The translations under genes were made by a program, and so were the position numbers. Positions 1 to 9,556 of a DNA stretch of 64,000 nucleotides are shown here, one piece after another (position 1 is the stretch's first letter; each line of letters starts with the position of its first letter). The stretch is from positions 62,001 to 126,000 of the forward strand of contig NZ_JAIWNA010000002.1 in assembly GCF_020216065.1 (NCBI RefSeq), given 5' to 3'. The notes beneath the pieces are model-generated. The model was not told where the DNA came from, searched no databases, and saw only the letters and a list, made by a program, of their open reading frames with translations. Source of the DNA: Nocardia rosealba. GTDB taxonomy: Bacteria > Actinomycetota > Actinomycetes > Mycobacteriales > Mycobacteriaceae.

Positions 1-1374
1 GTAATACCAGACCACCGCGAGCGCACCGTAGAGCGCCGTGAACACGATCAGTGAGAACAGCACGGTGCCCGGTGCGTGGTCCGAGACACCCTGGTCCACG
101 GTCATGCGGATGGTGAGGTCGCCCGCGAGGTCGGGAACGACCACCCAGGGCTGGCGCCCCATCTCGGTGAACACCCAGCCCGCACTGTTGGCCAGGAACG
201 GCGTCGGGATGGCGAGCAGGCTCAGCCAGGCGAACCAGCGCCGGTCGGGGGCGCGACCACCTCGGGTCGCCCAGAAACCGGCGAGCAGCAGCACCATCGG
301 GCCGGCGAGCAGGCCGACCATGGTGCGGAACGACCAGTAGGTGACGAACAGATTCGGCCGGTAAGTGCCCGGCCCGTATTGCTCGACATAGGAACGTTGC
401 AGATCCTCGACGCCCTGCAAGGTCACGCCGGTGAACTGATCCTTGGCAAGGAACGACAGCACATACGGAACCTCGATCAGGTGCTCCACGCTGTCGCAGT
501 TGTTGTGTGTGCCGACGGTGAGCACCGAGAACTTCGGGTCCGTCGCCGTGTGACACAGCGATTCCGCCGAGGCCATCTTCATCGGCTGCTGATCGAACAT
601 GATCTTGCCCTGGATATCGCCCGTGAGTGCCACCACCACGATCGACGCCGCCACCACATACAGCGAACCGCGGGCCGCGGGACGCCAGAGCGTGGTGGCT
701 TCGGACTGTTTCACCGCGTCACCGCTGCGCATATTGCGCACCATGAACCAGCCGCAGATACCGGCCACGAACACCGACGCGGTGAGGAACGCACCGGCGA
801 CCACATGCGGGAACGCCGCCAGCGTCGTGTTGTTGGTGAGCAACGTCCAGATGCTGTCCAGTTCGGCCCGGCCGGTCTCGGGATTGAATCGCGCACCGAC
901 CGGATGCTGCATGAACGAGTTGGCCGCGATGATGAAATAGGCCGACGCGTTCACCCCGATGGCCACCAGCCAGATCGTGGCCAGGTGAACGAGTTTGGGC
1001 AGCCGGGACCAGCCGAAGATCCACAGTCCGATGAAGGTCGATTCGAGGAAGAAGGCGACCAATGCTTCCAAAGCCAAAGGGGCGCCGAAGATATCGCCGA
1101 CGAAACGGGAGTACTCGCTCCAGTTCATCCCGAACTGGAACTCCTGCACGATGCCGGTGGCCACGCCGATCGCGAAATTGATCAGGAACAATCTGCCGAA
1201 GAATTTGGTGAGCCGATACCATTTCTCGTCGCCGGTGACGACCCACGCGGTCTGCATTCCCGCGACGATGGGAGCAAGACCGATGGTGAGCGGTACGAAG
1301 ATGAAGTGATACACCGTGGTGATACCGAATTGCCACCTCGAGATATCGACGGTGCTCATCGCCAGCGTACTCAT
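1..1374 (-). CDS. cydA: Cytochrome bd quinol oxidase subunit I (partial, runs off the left edge)
   Basis: Membrane subunit of cytochrome bd oxidase, which oxidises quinol and reduces oxygen to water with high oxygen affinity. I translated it by hand from the ATG at 1374; 458 codons lie in the window and the C-terminus is outside. The N-terminus reads STVDISRWQFGITTVYHFIF, and His23 fits the heme b595 ligand of the family. A Q-loop stretch GDIQGKIMFDQQPMKMAS and the family signature EMGRQPWVV are present. Several hydrophobic segments fit the usual nine-helix protein. It lies about 100 bases downstream of the encapsulin gene on the same strand, so read-through from the peroxidase/encapsulin operon is possible. 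cydB would be expected beyond the edge. Family assignment is near certain. Confidence 0.95.
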   Translation of the reverse strand, partial: MSTLAMSTVDISRWQFGITTVYHFIFVPLTIGLAPIVAGMQTAWVVTGDEKWYRLTKFFGRLFLINFAIGVATGIVQEFQFGMNWSEYSRFVGDIFGAPLALEALVAFFLESTFIGLWIFGWSRLPKLVHLATIWLVAIGVNASAYFIIAANSFMQHPVGARFNPETGRAELDSIWTLLTNNTTLAAFPHVVAGAFLTASVFVAGICGWFMVRNMRSGDAVKQSEATTLWRPAARGSLYVVAASIVVVALTGDIQGKIMFDQQPMKMASAESLCHTATDPKFSVLTVGTHNNCDSVEHLIEVPYVLSFLAKDQFTGVTLQGVEDLQRSYVEQYGPGTYRPNLFVTYWSFRTMVGLLAGPMVLLLAGFWATRGGRAPDRRWFAWLSLLAIPTPFLANSAGWVFTEMGRQPWVVVPDLAGDLTIRMTVDQGVSDHAPGTVLFSLIVFTALYGALAVVWYY

Positions 1375-1473
1375 CGTCGGTCTCCTGCCGTCGTTATGAA
1401 CTGTCGCCGAAGCAGACGCCTGTGCGCCGTTGTCCAGAGGAGCGTCGAACGTGGTGTTCTCGGCGGGCGGGGT

Positions 1474-2271
1474 TCAGGACCCGAGCGATACCGCTGCTTC
1501 GGAGGTCTCGACCAGGAAGGTGAAGGTCTCCTGGAAGTACAGCCGCACCGTTTCGGCGTCGTGGCTGAGGTAGCCGATGGAGAGGTCTTGGCCGATGGCG
1601 AGTTCGAAGTCGCCGCCGCGGGTGGTGAGGGCGAATCCGCCGGTGATGGCCGGTGCCCAGATGATCTCGCCGTCGATGAGGCGTTCGATGTGGGTGCGGA
1701 TGGGGTGGCCGTGGTCGGAGGTTTCGCTGACCTTGGTGTAGAGGTCGGCGCTGAGCAGTACCGAATACGGTCCCTGGACGCCGGCCAGGCGCAACTCGGT
1801 GAGGGCATGGGAAACGGCGTCGGGGATGTCGACGACATTGCCGGGCAGGGCGACGGGGGAGTTGGAGGCGGCGGCGCGGATGCCGGTGATGCCCGCGGCG
1901 GCATAGCCTTCGAAGATCGCGCGGTCTTCGGCGAAGGCGATTTTCTGGGCGGCGTCTTTGAGGTTGTCGAGGTCGGCGTCGGGGGCGCCGCGTTCGATGT
2001 CGTCGAGTTCGGAGCGTTGCAGGGTGAAGGGCACCCGCAGTTCCACGAGCGGCTGCACCACGCGCTGGTGTGCCTGCACACCGTCGTCGGGGGAGTCGGC
2101 CGGGGTGAGCCTGCCCCGGTTGAGCGCCGAATAGGCCACACCTCGGGGGCCGGACACGTCGACGACCCGGCGTCCGGCGATATTGCGCTTGAACGTGCGG
2201 GTGGCTTCTTCTTCGATCTGTGTCCAGGCCTCGTCGGTGATCGGCGCGAGTTCGCGATGCAGGTTGTTCAT
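1474..2271 (-). CDS. Family 1 encapsulin nanocompartment shell protein
   Basis: Shell protein of 265 residues related to linocin M18/CFP29. Encapsulins of this size have the HK97 phage capsid fold and normally build a 60-subunit T=1 compartment around a cargo enzyme in the cytoplasm. The start MNNLHRELAPITDEAW and the segment ARTFKRNIAGRRVVDVSGP are typical, as is the C-terminal EAAVSLGS-type end. The ATG directly follows the TGA of the peroxidase gene (2274-2269 reads TGAATG on the minus strand), so the two are almost certainly translated as a pair. The cargo is the upstream DyP peroxidase, which carries a docking tail. Length and family features are normal. Confidence 0.97.
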   Translation of the reverse strand: MNNLHRELAPITDEAWTQIEEEATRTFKRNIAGRRVVDVSGPRGVAYSALNRGRLTPADSPDDGVQAHQRVVQPLVELRVPFTLQRSELDDIERGAPDADLDNLKDAAQKIAFAEDRAIFEGYAAAGITGIRAAASNSPVALPGNVVDIPDAVSHALTELRLAGVQGPYSVLLSADLYTKVSETSDHGHPIRTHIERLIDGEIIWAPAITGGFALTTRGGDFELAIGQDLSIGYLSHDAETVRLYFQETFTFLVETSEAAVSLGS

Positions 2272-3324
2272 TCAGTTACTCCCTTTCATGGACCCGATGG
2301 AGAGCGAACCGTCCGAGACCACCGGGGCCGCCTCGGCGGCAATGACCGGAGCGAACTCGGGAACGTCGATATCGGCGTCTTCGTCGGCGACGGATGCGGG
2401 TGCATCAGGCAGATCGCCGAGGAAATCGGCGGACGGAGCGAAGAACAGACTGCCGGTGACAGCGGTCGAGAAGTCGAGAATACGGTCGTAGGGGGCTTCG
2501 TCGGTGCCGAGGAACATGCGCTCGAGCATCTTCTCCGGTACGGACGGCGTGGCGCAATAGGCGATGTAATACGTGCCCAGTTGGCCGTCTCCGACGGTGC
2601 CGAACGGCATATTCGCGCGCACGATATCGTGCTCAACCCCGTCGGCATCGACGATCGTGTTCATGGTGACATGGGAGCTGGGTGGCTTCACATCGTCGGG
2701 CAATTCGTAATCGCTGAGTTTGGTCCGCCCGATGATGAGCTCCTGCTCCTCGATCGTCAGGGCATTCCATTCGTCGAGTGGGTGCAGGTATTTCTGCACG
2801 ATCACGTAACTGCCACCGGCGAAGGCCGGATCCTCGTCGCCGACGAGAACTGCCGCCTCGGCCGCGCCGCCCTCCGGATTCGCGGTCCCGTCGACGAAGC
2901 CGAGCAGGTCGCGCTGTTCGAAGTAGCGGAACCCCGATGTCTCGTCGACAACGGTCGCCGCGTCGCGCAGCCTGGTCGCGATCGCCATCGCCAATTCGTA
3001 ACAGGTGCCCGTCATCTCGCTCCTGATGTGGAACAGCAGGTCGCCCGGGGTGGCAGGGCAGGAGTGCACCGGTCCGGCATAGCCGGGGAATTCGTGCAGC
3101 TCGGCGGGTTCGGGACCGGTGAACAACCGGCCCCAGGCGCGGTGTCCGATACCGATGACACAGCTGAGGTTCTGATCCGGGGTGCGGAAACCGACCGACT
3201 TGCGCAGGTCGTCGACCTCGGCCAGGAGCTCGCGGACCGCAGCCTCACCGCCCTCATCGATGGTGGCGACGAGAAAGATCGCTGCCTGTGTGAGTGGAAC
3301 GAGGACCCGCTGTGGCTCACCCAT
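2272..3324 (-). CDS. DyP-type heme peroxidase, encapsulin cargo
   Basis: Dye-decolourising peroxidase of 350 residues (from the ATG at 3324) that uses heme and H2O2 to oxidise bulky substrates. The family GxxDG motif is GFVDG at 142-146, giving the distal Asp145. The proximal heme His is His218 in SHVTMNTI, and the distal Arg is Arg236 in VRANMPFG. After the catalytic domain (to about residue 300) comes an acidic Ala/Pro-rich linker ending in SLSIGSMKG (340-348). This matches the known encapsulin cargo-loading peptide, so the enzyme should be packaged in the shell encoded next. A GTG seven codons upstream (3345) is an alternative start; the ATG gives the usual family N-terminus. The physiological substrate is not shown by the sequence. 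Confidence 0.96.
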   Translation of the reverse strand: MGEPQRVLVPLTQAAIFLVATIDEGGEAAVRELLAEVDDLRKSVGFRTPDQNLSCVIGIGHRAWGRLFTGPEPAELHEFPGYAGPVHSCPATPGDLLFHIRSEMTGTCYELAMAIATRLRDAATVVDETSGFRYFEQRDLLGFVDGTANPEGGAAEAAVLVGDEDPAFAGGSYVIVQKYLHPLDEWNALTIEEQELIIGRTKLSDYELPDDVKPPSSHVTMNTIVDADGVEHDIVRANMPFGTVGDGQLGTYYIAYCATPSVPEKMLERMFLGTDEAPYDRILDFSTAVTGSLFFAPSADFLGDLPDAPASVADEDADIDVPEFAPVIAAEAAPVVSDGSLSIGSMKGSN

Positions 3325-3421
3325 GGCGGTCAGCCTACGGCCCACCGATGTTCGGGATGTGCTTCATCGGTGCGTGTCAGGCAGTGTGTCCCCTTCGCCG
3401 GAATACGGCAATATCTGCCCC

Positions 3422-4867
3422 ATGTTCGCTCGTCATACCAGCCGATCAGTTCTGCTCGTGCTCGGCGCGATCGCTGTGTTGTCCTTGGGCACCGGCACGG
3501 CCGGGCCCGGCTGGGGGCCGCTCGCCGGGCCGAATCCGTTTCTCGGACCGACGGGTACGGCGACCATGCACGGCGACGCGGGATCGTCGGACGCGGTGCC
3601 GCACGCGGGACCCGGGCCGGGCGCGCGAGGTATCGGCGGGTACCCACTCGGGGCGGCCTGCCCGACCCTGCTGCAGGGCGCCGACGGGCTCGTCGTGGCG
3701 CTGTGTACGGCGGTGGCCGATCGTGCGCCGGTAGTGCACTTGATCGACCCGTCCGCCGGGGGAATTCCGGATACCGGGTCGGCGATGTCCGGGTCGCTCG
3801 CACAGTTGACTTTGGCCAAAGGTGGACTGCTCGGCGGTGTGTACGCCTATCTCGACCACGCCGACCGGCTGGTCGTGGTCGACGGCAACCGCATGCTCCT
3901 GCGGATCGCCCACGAACGCGGCGCCAGGGGATGGGAATTGCGGGTGGTGGAAGCCGTCGACCTGACCACGGCCATTCCGGCGGACGACGGTGTCACCGGC
4001 CTGGTGCCCGACTGGTCGGGCACCGTGTGGTTCGCGACGGAGAACGGCATCGTCGGAACAGTCACCGCGGCAGGCGTGATCGCCACGCTGACTCTGCCTA
4101 CCGAGGAGAAGGTGGCCAACAGCATCTCCTCCGCGCCGAGCGGCCGGGTAGCGGTCGCGACCACGCACGCGCTCTACGAATTCGGCACCGATGCTTCGGA
4201 CAAGCCGGTGCGGCTGTGGCGCGCGGCCTACGACCGGGGCCCGGCCCGCAAACCGGGGCAGCTGTCGTGGGGCACCGGGTCGACGCCGACATATTTCGGC
4301 CCGGATACCGGCGCCGACTATCTCACCATCGTCGACAACGCCGCCGATCAGGTGAAGGTGCTCGTATTCCGTTCCGGCAGTGGCGAACTCGTCTGCACTC
4401 GGCCGGTACTCACCGAAGGCGGTGCGGGCAGCGAGAATTCGCCGATCGGCATCGGCGGCTCGGTCTTCGTGGCCTCCACCTACGGTTATCCGTACCCGGC
4501 GGTGCCGGAGGGAGCGGGTCCGGCGCAACCTGCAACAGCGCCGTTCACCGGCGGCATGACGCGCGTCGACGTGGACCGCGACGGCTGCCGAACGGTTTGG
4601 GAGAACACGGTGCGCAGTGCAGCGGTACCGCACATCTCGACAGCTGACGGACTGATCTACACGGTCACCCGCGACGGAACACCGAACACGACACCCCTCG
4701 ACGCCTACTCCTTCACCGTCATCGATCCCGAGAACGGCGCAGTGGTGAGCCGAAACGACCTGCCACCCACCATGCTCGCCGACCCGCTGCAAACCTCGCC
4801 GTTGATCCTGCGCAACGGCGAGGTACTCCAGGGAGTAACCACCGGCATCGTCCGAATCGGTCGCTGA
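3422..4867 (+). CDS. Secreted protein with repeated beta-strand (propeller-like) composition, function unknown
   Basis: I do not recognise a named family. The protein has 481 residues starting MFARHTSRSVLLVLGAIAVL, a clear signal peptide, followed by a Gly/Pro-rich stretch and a body of short beta-rich repeats. Phrases such as GLVPDWSGTVWFATENGIVG and SPLILRNGEVLQGVTTGIV resemble PQQ/YncE-type propellers that hold a solute or act as a scaffold outside the cell. Six or more cysteines (for example ACPTL, VALCTA, LVCTRP, DGCRT) fit an exported disulfide-bonded protein. The open frame continues upstream, but the ATG at 3422 is chosen because it places the signal peptide first. It is divergent from the peroxidase gene with 97 bases between, and convergent with the molybdoenzyme. 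Confidence 0.8.
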   Translation: MFARHTSRSVLLVLGAIAVLSLGTGTAGPGWGPLAGPNPFLGPTGTATMHGDAGSSDAVPHAGPGPGARGIGGYPLGAACPTLLQGADGLVVALCTAVADRAPVVHLIDPSAGGIPDTGSAMSGSLAQLTLAKGGLLGGVYAYLDHADRLVVVDGNRMLLRIAHERGARGWELRVVEAVDLTTAIPADDGVTGLVPDWSGTVWFATENGIVGTVTAAGVIATLTLPTEEKVANSISSAPSGRVAVATTHALYEFGTDASDKPVRLWRAAYDRGPARKPGQLSWGTGSTPTYFGPDTGADYLTIVDNAADQVKVLVFRSGSGELVCTRPVLTEGGAGSENSPIGIGGSVFVASTYGYPYPAVPEGAGPAQPATAPFTGGMTRVDVDRDGCRTVWENTVRSAAVPHISTADGLIYTVTRDGTPNTTPLDAYSFTVIDPENGAVVSRNDLPPTMLADPLQTSPLILRNGEVLQGVTTGIVRIGR

Positions 4868-4886
4868 ATTTCGTCGGTGACGGGCT

Positions 4887-7205
4887 TCAGGCCGAGCGGG
4901 TGATGGTGACCTTCACGTTCTTCATGATCGGCTGATCGCTTTGGGTGCTGATGTCGCCGATCGCGCACAACACATTGAGTTCGGGCATGTATCCGGCTGC
5001 GCAACCGCGGGGGATGTCGTAGGGGATGACCTTGTAGTTGTGGACCGACCGGGTGCTGCCGTCGCGGGCGATGCTGGTGATATCCACGTCGTCGAATTGC
5101 GACAGGCCGCGTTCGCGCATGTCGTCGTCGTTCATGAAAACGAGGGTGCGCAGATTCTTGATGCCGCGGTAGCGGTCGTTGTCGGAATAGATGGTGGTGT
5201 TCCACTGGTCGTGTGAACGCAGCGTCGCCAGGCGCAGAATGCCGGGCTCCTGGGTCAGGTCGGGCAGATCGGCGAAGGAGAACTCGGCTTTGCCCGAGGG
5301 CGTGAGGAAGATCAGTTCCCGGGCCGGTTGCTTGATGCGAAAGCCGAGCGGCAGACGCACTCGCCGGTTGAAATCCTCGAATCCGTCGAGCACCTGCGAC
5401 ATGGTGTCGCGGATGCGGTCGTAGTCGGCGACATAGTAGTCCCACGGCGTCTTGCTCTGTGGCAGCGCGGCTTTCGCGATTCCGGCGATGATGGCCGGTT
5501 CGGACAGCAGATGCCGGGAGGCAGGCTTCTTCATGCCCTTGGACAGGTGGACCATCGCCATCGAGTCCTCGACCGAAGTCCGCTGTTCCCCGCCGCGCTG
5601 GATGTCTTTTTCCGTGCGCCCCAGGCACGGCAGGATCAGGGCTTCGGTGCCGTGCACGAGGTGGCTGCGGTTGAGTTTGGTGCTCACCTGGATGGTGAGG
5701 TCGCATTTGCGCAGGGCTTCGTAGGTGTAGGCGGTGTCGGGTGCGGCGAGCGCGAAATTGCCGCCCATCGCCATGAACACCTTCAGTTTCCCGGCCTGCA
5801 TCGCCTCGATGGTGGCGACGACGTCGTAACCGTCGGCGCGCGGTGAGGTGATGCCGCAGGCCGCGTCGAGCCGATCGAGGAACTGTGCCGCCGGCTTGTT
5901 GGCGATGCCGCAGGTGCGGTTGCCCTGCACATTGCTGTGCCCGCGCACCGGCGACGGACCGGCACCCTCGCGCCCCAGATTGCCGCGCAACAGCAGCACG
6001 TTCACGATCTCGCGAACGGTGTCGACGCCGTGCTCGTGCTGGGTTACCCCGAGGCACCAGCTGATGATGCTTCGATCGGCCTCGCAGTACACGCGCGCGG
6101 CCTTACGGACATCGTCCTCGGTGAGCCCGGACTGTTCCTCGATCGTCGACCAGGGCGTGGCCTCGACGACGGCGCGGTATTCCTCGAAGCCGTGGGTGTG
6201 GCGCTCGATGAACTGGTGATCGAGCGCCTTGGGATCGGATTCGGATTCCTCGAACACGGCCTTGGCGATGCCACGCATCAGGGCGAAGTCACCGCCGATG
6301 CGCGGCTGCAGGTTCAGTGTCGAGGTATCGGTCGTGCGGAACGTCGCCATCCGTAGGATCTCGTGCGGGATGATCGTGCGGGTCGCACCGGCTTCGACGA
6401 GTGGGTTGATATGCACGATCTGCGCGCCCCGCCGGTCGGCCTCGGCGAGGGCGGTCAGCATGCGTGGTGCGTTGGAGGCGGCGTTGACGCCGAGGATGAA
6501 CAGCGCGTCGGTGGTTTCCCAGTCCTCGAGATCGCAGGTGCCCTTACCGGTCCCGAGCGCGGCCTGCAGCGCACGTCCACTCGCCTCGTGACACATGTTC
6601 GAGCAGTCGGGCAGATTGTTCGTGCCGAGCTCCCGGGCCATCAGCTGATAGAGGAACGTCGCCTCGTTGCCGAGCCGGCCCGAGGTGTAGTAGGCCGCCA
6701 GATTCGGGTCGTCGAGTTCGCGTAAGGCCTTGCCCGCCATCTCGAACGCGTCGTCCCAGCTGATCGGGACGTAATGGTCGGTGACCGGGTCGTAGCGCAT
6801 CGGCTCGGTGAGCCTGCCCTGATTCTCGAGGTCGTGGTCGCTCCAGGTGGACAGTTCTGCCACCGAATGCTCGGCGAAGAATTCCCGCGTCACCCGTTTG
6901 TGCGTCATCTCCCACGTGACATGTTTGATGCCGTTCTCGCAGATGTCGAGATGAATGCCCTTGATCGAATCGGGCCACGCGCATCCCGGGCAGTCGAAAC
7001 CACCGTTCTCGTGATTCATCTTCATGATGGCGCGGGTGCCGAGCAGCGGCTCTTTCTCCTGGCCGATCATGAATTCGGTGACCGCTTTCGCTGCGCCCCA
7101 CCCGGCGGCCGGATGATGGTACGGCTTGAATTCCGGGGTCGCCGCGCGGTCGCGAGCACCGCTCGGGCCGTCGTCGGGGTCGAACTCTCCAAACGCATCG
7201 GTCAT
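4887..7205 (-). CDS. FdhF/YdeP family molybdopterin oxidoreductase
   Basis: Predicted cytoplasmic molybdoenzyme of 772 residues in the formate dehydrogenase alpha-like/YdeP family. The molybdenum ligand position is a cysteine, Cys205 in DCSNMCHEASG, where selenocysteine sits in E. coli FdhH. Three N-terminal cysteines (72, 75, 89) lie where the FeS motif of classical formate dehydrogenases would be, but the full four-Cys pattern is not apparent. Other cofactor-binding stretches include LGVNAASNAPRML, RGNLGREGAGPSPVRGHSN and GGNFALAAPDT. The fdhD gene needed to activate such enzymes is at 10182-11075. A dyad in the promoter region (7346-7364) is shared with fdhD. Substrate is unproven: formate is a guess from the family, and YdeP itself is linked to acid resistance. 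Confidence 0.93.
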   Translation of the reverse strand: MTDAFGEFDPDDGPSGARDRAATPEFKPYHHPAAGWGAAKAVTEFMIGQEKEPLLGTRAIMKMNHENGGFDCPGCAWPDSIKGIHLDICENGIKHVTWEMTHKRVTREFFAEHSVAELSTWSDHDLENQGRLTEPMRYDPVTDHYVPISWDDAFEMAGKALRELDDPNLAAYYTSGRLGNEATFLYQLMARELGTNNLPDCSNMCHEASGRALQAALGTGKGTCDLEDWETTDALFILGVNAASNAPRMLTALAEADRRGAQIVHINPLVEAGATRTIIPHEILRMATFRTTDTSTLNLQPRIGGDFALMRGIAKAVFEESESDPKALDHQFIERHTHGFEEYRAVVEATPWSTIEEQSGLTEDDVRKAARVYCEADRSIISWCLGVTQHEHGVDTVREIVNVLLLRGNLGREGAGPSPVRGHSNVQGNRTCGIANKPAAQFLDRLDAACGITSPRADGYDVVATIEAMQAGKLKVFMAMGGNFALAAPDTAYTYEALRKCDLTIQVSTKLNRSHLVHGTEALILPCLGRTEKDIQRGGEQRTSVEDSMAMVHLSKGMKKPASRHLLSEPAIIAGIAKAALPQSKTPWDYYVADYDRIRDTMSQVLDGFEDFNRRVRLPLGFRIKQPARELIFLTPSGKAEFSFADLPDLTQEPGILRLATLRSHDQWNTTIYSDNDRYRGIKNLRTLVFMNDDDMRERGLSQFDDVDITSIARDGSTRSVHNYKVIPYDIPRGCAAGYMPELNVLCAIGDISTQSDQPIMKNVKVTITRSA

Positions 7206-7345
7206 GACAGTCCCTTCGACGATTGCGAAGCCGGTCTTCCCGTCCGCCGGAATTCTCTCCCCGGAGAGCCACGATTCGAGGTAGGCGGGCCGTCACTATC
7301 GTCGCCGTTGCGCGCGGCCATGGCCAAGATCGACTTTCGACTGCT

Positions 7346-7364
7346 CGATAGGTGTGGCTTATCG
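7346..7364. promoter_or_regulatory. Dyad CGATA-N9-TATCG, candidate LysR box of the molybdoenzyme/FUSC divergent promoter
   Basis: Perfect 5-base arms CGATA (7346-7350) and TATCG (7360-7364) separated by nine bases. This fits the T-N11-A spacing of LysR operators. A copy with one changed base lies before fdhD at 11128-11146 with the same spacing and the same right flank CTTATCGTC. It lies in the 285-base gap between the minus-strand molybdoenzyme and the plus-strand FUSC gene. The rest of the gap shows only the FUSC ribosome binding site. Confidence 0.55.
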
Positions 7365-7490
7365 TCGCCGCGTACGCCGTGAATTCGCCCGATGTGCCCG
7401 ATTTCGGCCGGTTGACGCCCCCGGAGCGATTCATGCACCGTGGTCCGACGGGCGTGCCCGCGACCGACCCTCGGAGGAATCTTGCGCACC

Positions 7491-8585
7491 ATGCTGAACC
7501 AGGCGCGCCCGGTGTTTCGGCGATTCGTCACCGAGATCGATCATCTGCCCGCCGCCCGCGTCTTCGTCGGCTTGGCCATCCCCGGCCTGATGCTCGTCGC
7601 CGCCGGACGCACCGACCTGCTCATCTACGCGGTATTCGGTTCCTTCACCGGCATGTACGGGTTCGCCGAAGCGCCGCGGCAACGACTCGCCCACCAGTGC
7701 GAGGCCGCCGTGATGCTGGTCGGCGCGGTGGGGGCGGGCATTCTGCTCGGTCGGCTGCACGCTCCGCCCGCGGTGCTGGTCGCGGCCGTCGCCGTGTTCG
7801 CCGCGGTGGCTTCGCCGGTCACCGACCGGCTCGGGTTGCGACCGGAGGGCCCGTTCTTCGGGATCTTCGCTTTCGGCGCGATCGCGATGGTGGCCGACAC
7901 CCAGCGTCATCCGGTCACCGCGCTGCTGGTCTGCGCCGGCACCGCGATCCTGTGCGTCGCCGTCGGATACCTGGAATCCACCCGCAGGGTGCGGCGCGGT
8001 ACGGCCACCGACGTGCCGACCCGGTGTCCACCCCACCGCCGTGGCATCGACTCGACGACCCAGGCGGGCCGCTACGCACTGGCGATCTCGGTGTCCGGCG
8101 GCATCGGTCTGCTGCTCGGTGTCGGGCATGCCAACTGGGCCATGGCCGGTGCGGCCGTGCCGTTGGCGGCGGCGACCTCGCGCGACCGGATGACCCGGGG
8201 GATGCACCGGGTGATCGGCACCTTCCTCGGCCTGCTCGTGGCGACACCGCTGCTGATCCCGGGACCGAGCCCGGCGGTGCTCGGGCTCGCGATCATCGCG
8301 CTGCTGTATCCGACCGAGCTGTTCATGGCCCGCCACTACGCGCTGGCGCTCGGCTTCTTCACCCCGCTGATCATGGCGATGACCGAGCTCGCCGACCCGA
8401 CCGATCCGCTCACCATGCTCACCGAGCGCGGTCTCGACACGGTGATCGGCGTGGCCGTGGGATTAGCTGTCGCATTGCTGATCCGGGATCCGGCCCCGCA
8501 TACTGTCGTCATGGGACCGTACCCGGACAACGCGCTCGAGATCGCCCCGGCGCGTAATGCGGCGGCCGACGCCCGAGACAACTAG
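7491..8585 (+). CDS. FUSC-like integral membrane protein, putative exporter
   Basis: Predicted inner-membrane protein of 364 residues with about ten hydrophobic segments in two halves separated by a polar loop ([20 protein letters not shown]). This is the layout of one FUSC/aromatic acid exporter membrane unit. The second half, [25 protein letters not shown], matches the conserved FUSC half-domain. The ATG at 7491 follows GGAGG at 7473-7477 with a 13-base gap. A TTG at 7482 lies four bases after the same motif and is a real alternative start. The LysR gene begins six bases after its stop, so the two are co-transcribed. Export of an aromatic or weak acid is suggested only by the family. Confidence 0.8.
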   Translation: MLNQARPVFRRFVTEIDHLPAARVFVGLAIPGLMLVAAGRTDLLIYAVFGSFTGMYGFAEAPRQRLAHQCEAAVMLVGAVGAGILLGRLHAPPAVLVAAVAVFAAVASPVTDRLGLRPEGPFFGIFAFGAIAMVADTQRHPVTALLVCAGTAILCVAVGYLESTRRVRRGTATDVPTRCPPHRRGIDSTTQAGRYALAISVSGGIGLLLGVGHANWAMAGAAVPLAAATSRDRMTRGMHRVIGTFLGLLVATPLLIPGPSPAVLGLAIIALLYPTELFMARHYALALGFFTPLIMAMTELADPTDPLTMLTERGLDTVIGVAVGLAVALLIRDPAPHTVVMGPYPDNALEIAPARNAAADARDN

Positions 8586-8591
8586 GCAGAC

Positions 8592-9509
8592 GTGCTCTTC
8601 CGTCAGCTCGAATACTTCGTGGCGCTCGCCAGGGAACGTCACTTCGCCCGTGCGGCCAAGTCCTGCTACGTATCCCAACCCGCGCTGTCCGAAGCGCTGC
8701 GCAAACTCGAGCACGAGCTCGGCGTGCCGCTGGTCCGGCGGGGACATACCTTCGAGGGGCTCACCCCGGAAGGGGAGCGGCTGGTCCTGTGGGCCCGGCG
8801 GATCCTGGCCGACCGCGACGCGCTCGAACACGAAGTCGCCGCCCTGCAAACCGGTTTGACCGGGGAACTGCGGATCGGCGTGATTCCGGCGGCATCGAGC
8901 ACCGTCGCCCTGCTCACCGACCCGTTCTGTGTCGAACATCCGCTGGTTCGGGTGCGGCTGGAAACCAAACTGCGCTCACTCGACATCGTCGAGCGCATCC
9001 GCCGGTACGAACTCGACGCGGGCATCATCTACGCGCAAGGGATCGAAACCGGCGGGCTCACCCGCACCCCGCTCTACACCGAACGGCACGTGCTGCTCGC
9101 AGGCACCGAACTCCTGGCGGGACGCACCGGAACGATCGCCTGGGCCGAGGCGCTGGAAATGCCGATGTGCCTGCTGCACAAGGAAATGCGGGGACGACAG
9201 CTCCTCGACGAGGCGCTCGCCGGGCACGGACTGCGCGCTACGCCGCAGGTCGAGACCGATTCCGTGGTCGCGTTGCTCGCGCATGTGAGCACCGGTCGCT
9301 GGGCGTGTGTCGTGCCGCAGCCCTGGCTGCGAACCTTGCCCGCGCCCGCCGGAGTTCGGGCACTCGCTCTCGCCGACCCGGTCGTCTCCGCCGAGATCGT
9401 GCTGGTCACGGCGGCGGGGGAGCCCGGCTCGGTACTGGCCAGGGCGCTGGTCACGACCGCTGGCGCCGCCGACCTGGACGCTGTGCTCGGCGAGCCCGCA
9501 CCGGGCTGA
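8592..9509 (+). CDS. LysR family transcriptional regulator
   Basis: DNA-binding regulator of 305 residues. The N-terminal winged HTH reads [20 protein letters not shown] and [20 protein letters not shown] (about residues 2-60); a type 2 periplasmic-binding-like effector domain fills 90-295. It starts with GTG six bases after the FUSC gene. Position between the molybdoenzyme and fdhD, and a matching LysR-type dyad in the promoters of both, suggest it controls molybdoenzyme maturation genes. Control of the co-transcribed FUSC gene is the other possibility. The effector is unknown. Confidence 0.93.
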   Translation: MLFRQLEYFVALARERHFARAAKSCYVSQPALSEALRKLEHELGVPLVRRGHTFEGLTPEGERLVLWARRILADRDALEHEVAALQTGLTGELRIGVIPAASSTVALLTDPFCVEHPLVRVRLETKLRSLDIVERIRRYELDAGIIYAQGIETGGLTRTPLYTERHVLLAGTELLAGRTGTIAWAEALEMPMCLLHKEMRGRQLLDEALAGHGLRATPQVETDSVVALLAHVSTGRWACVVPQPWLRTLPAPAGVRALALADPVVSAEIVLVTAAGEPGSVLARALVTTAGAADLDAVLGEPAPG

Positions 9510-9556
9510 CCGACGATCACGCGATCGTCGAGGACCGTTGGGTACGCTGCACCGCC

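Noticed and set aside
76..4647. A 1523-codon plus-strand open frame crossing cydA, encapsulin and DyP genes
   Set aside because: Its translation is Arg/Gly/Asp-rich with no family features and lies antisense to clear genes. Long shadow frames are expected at this GC content.
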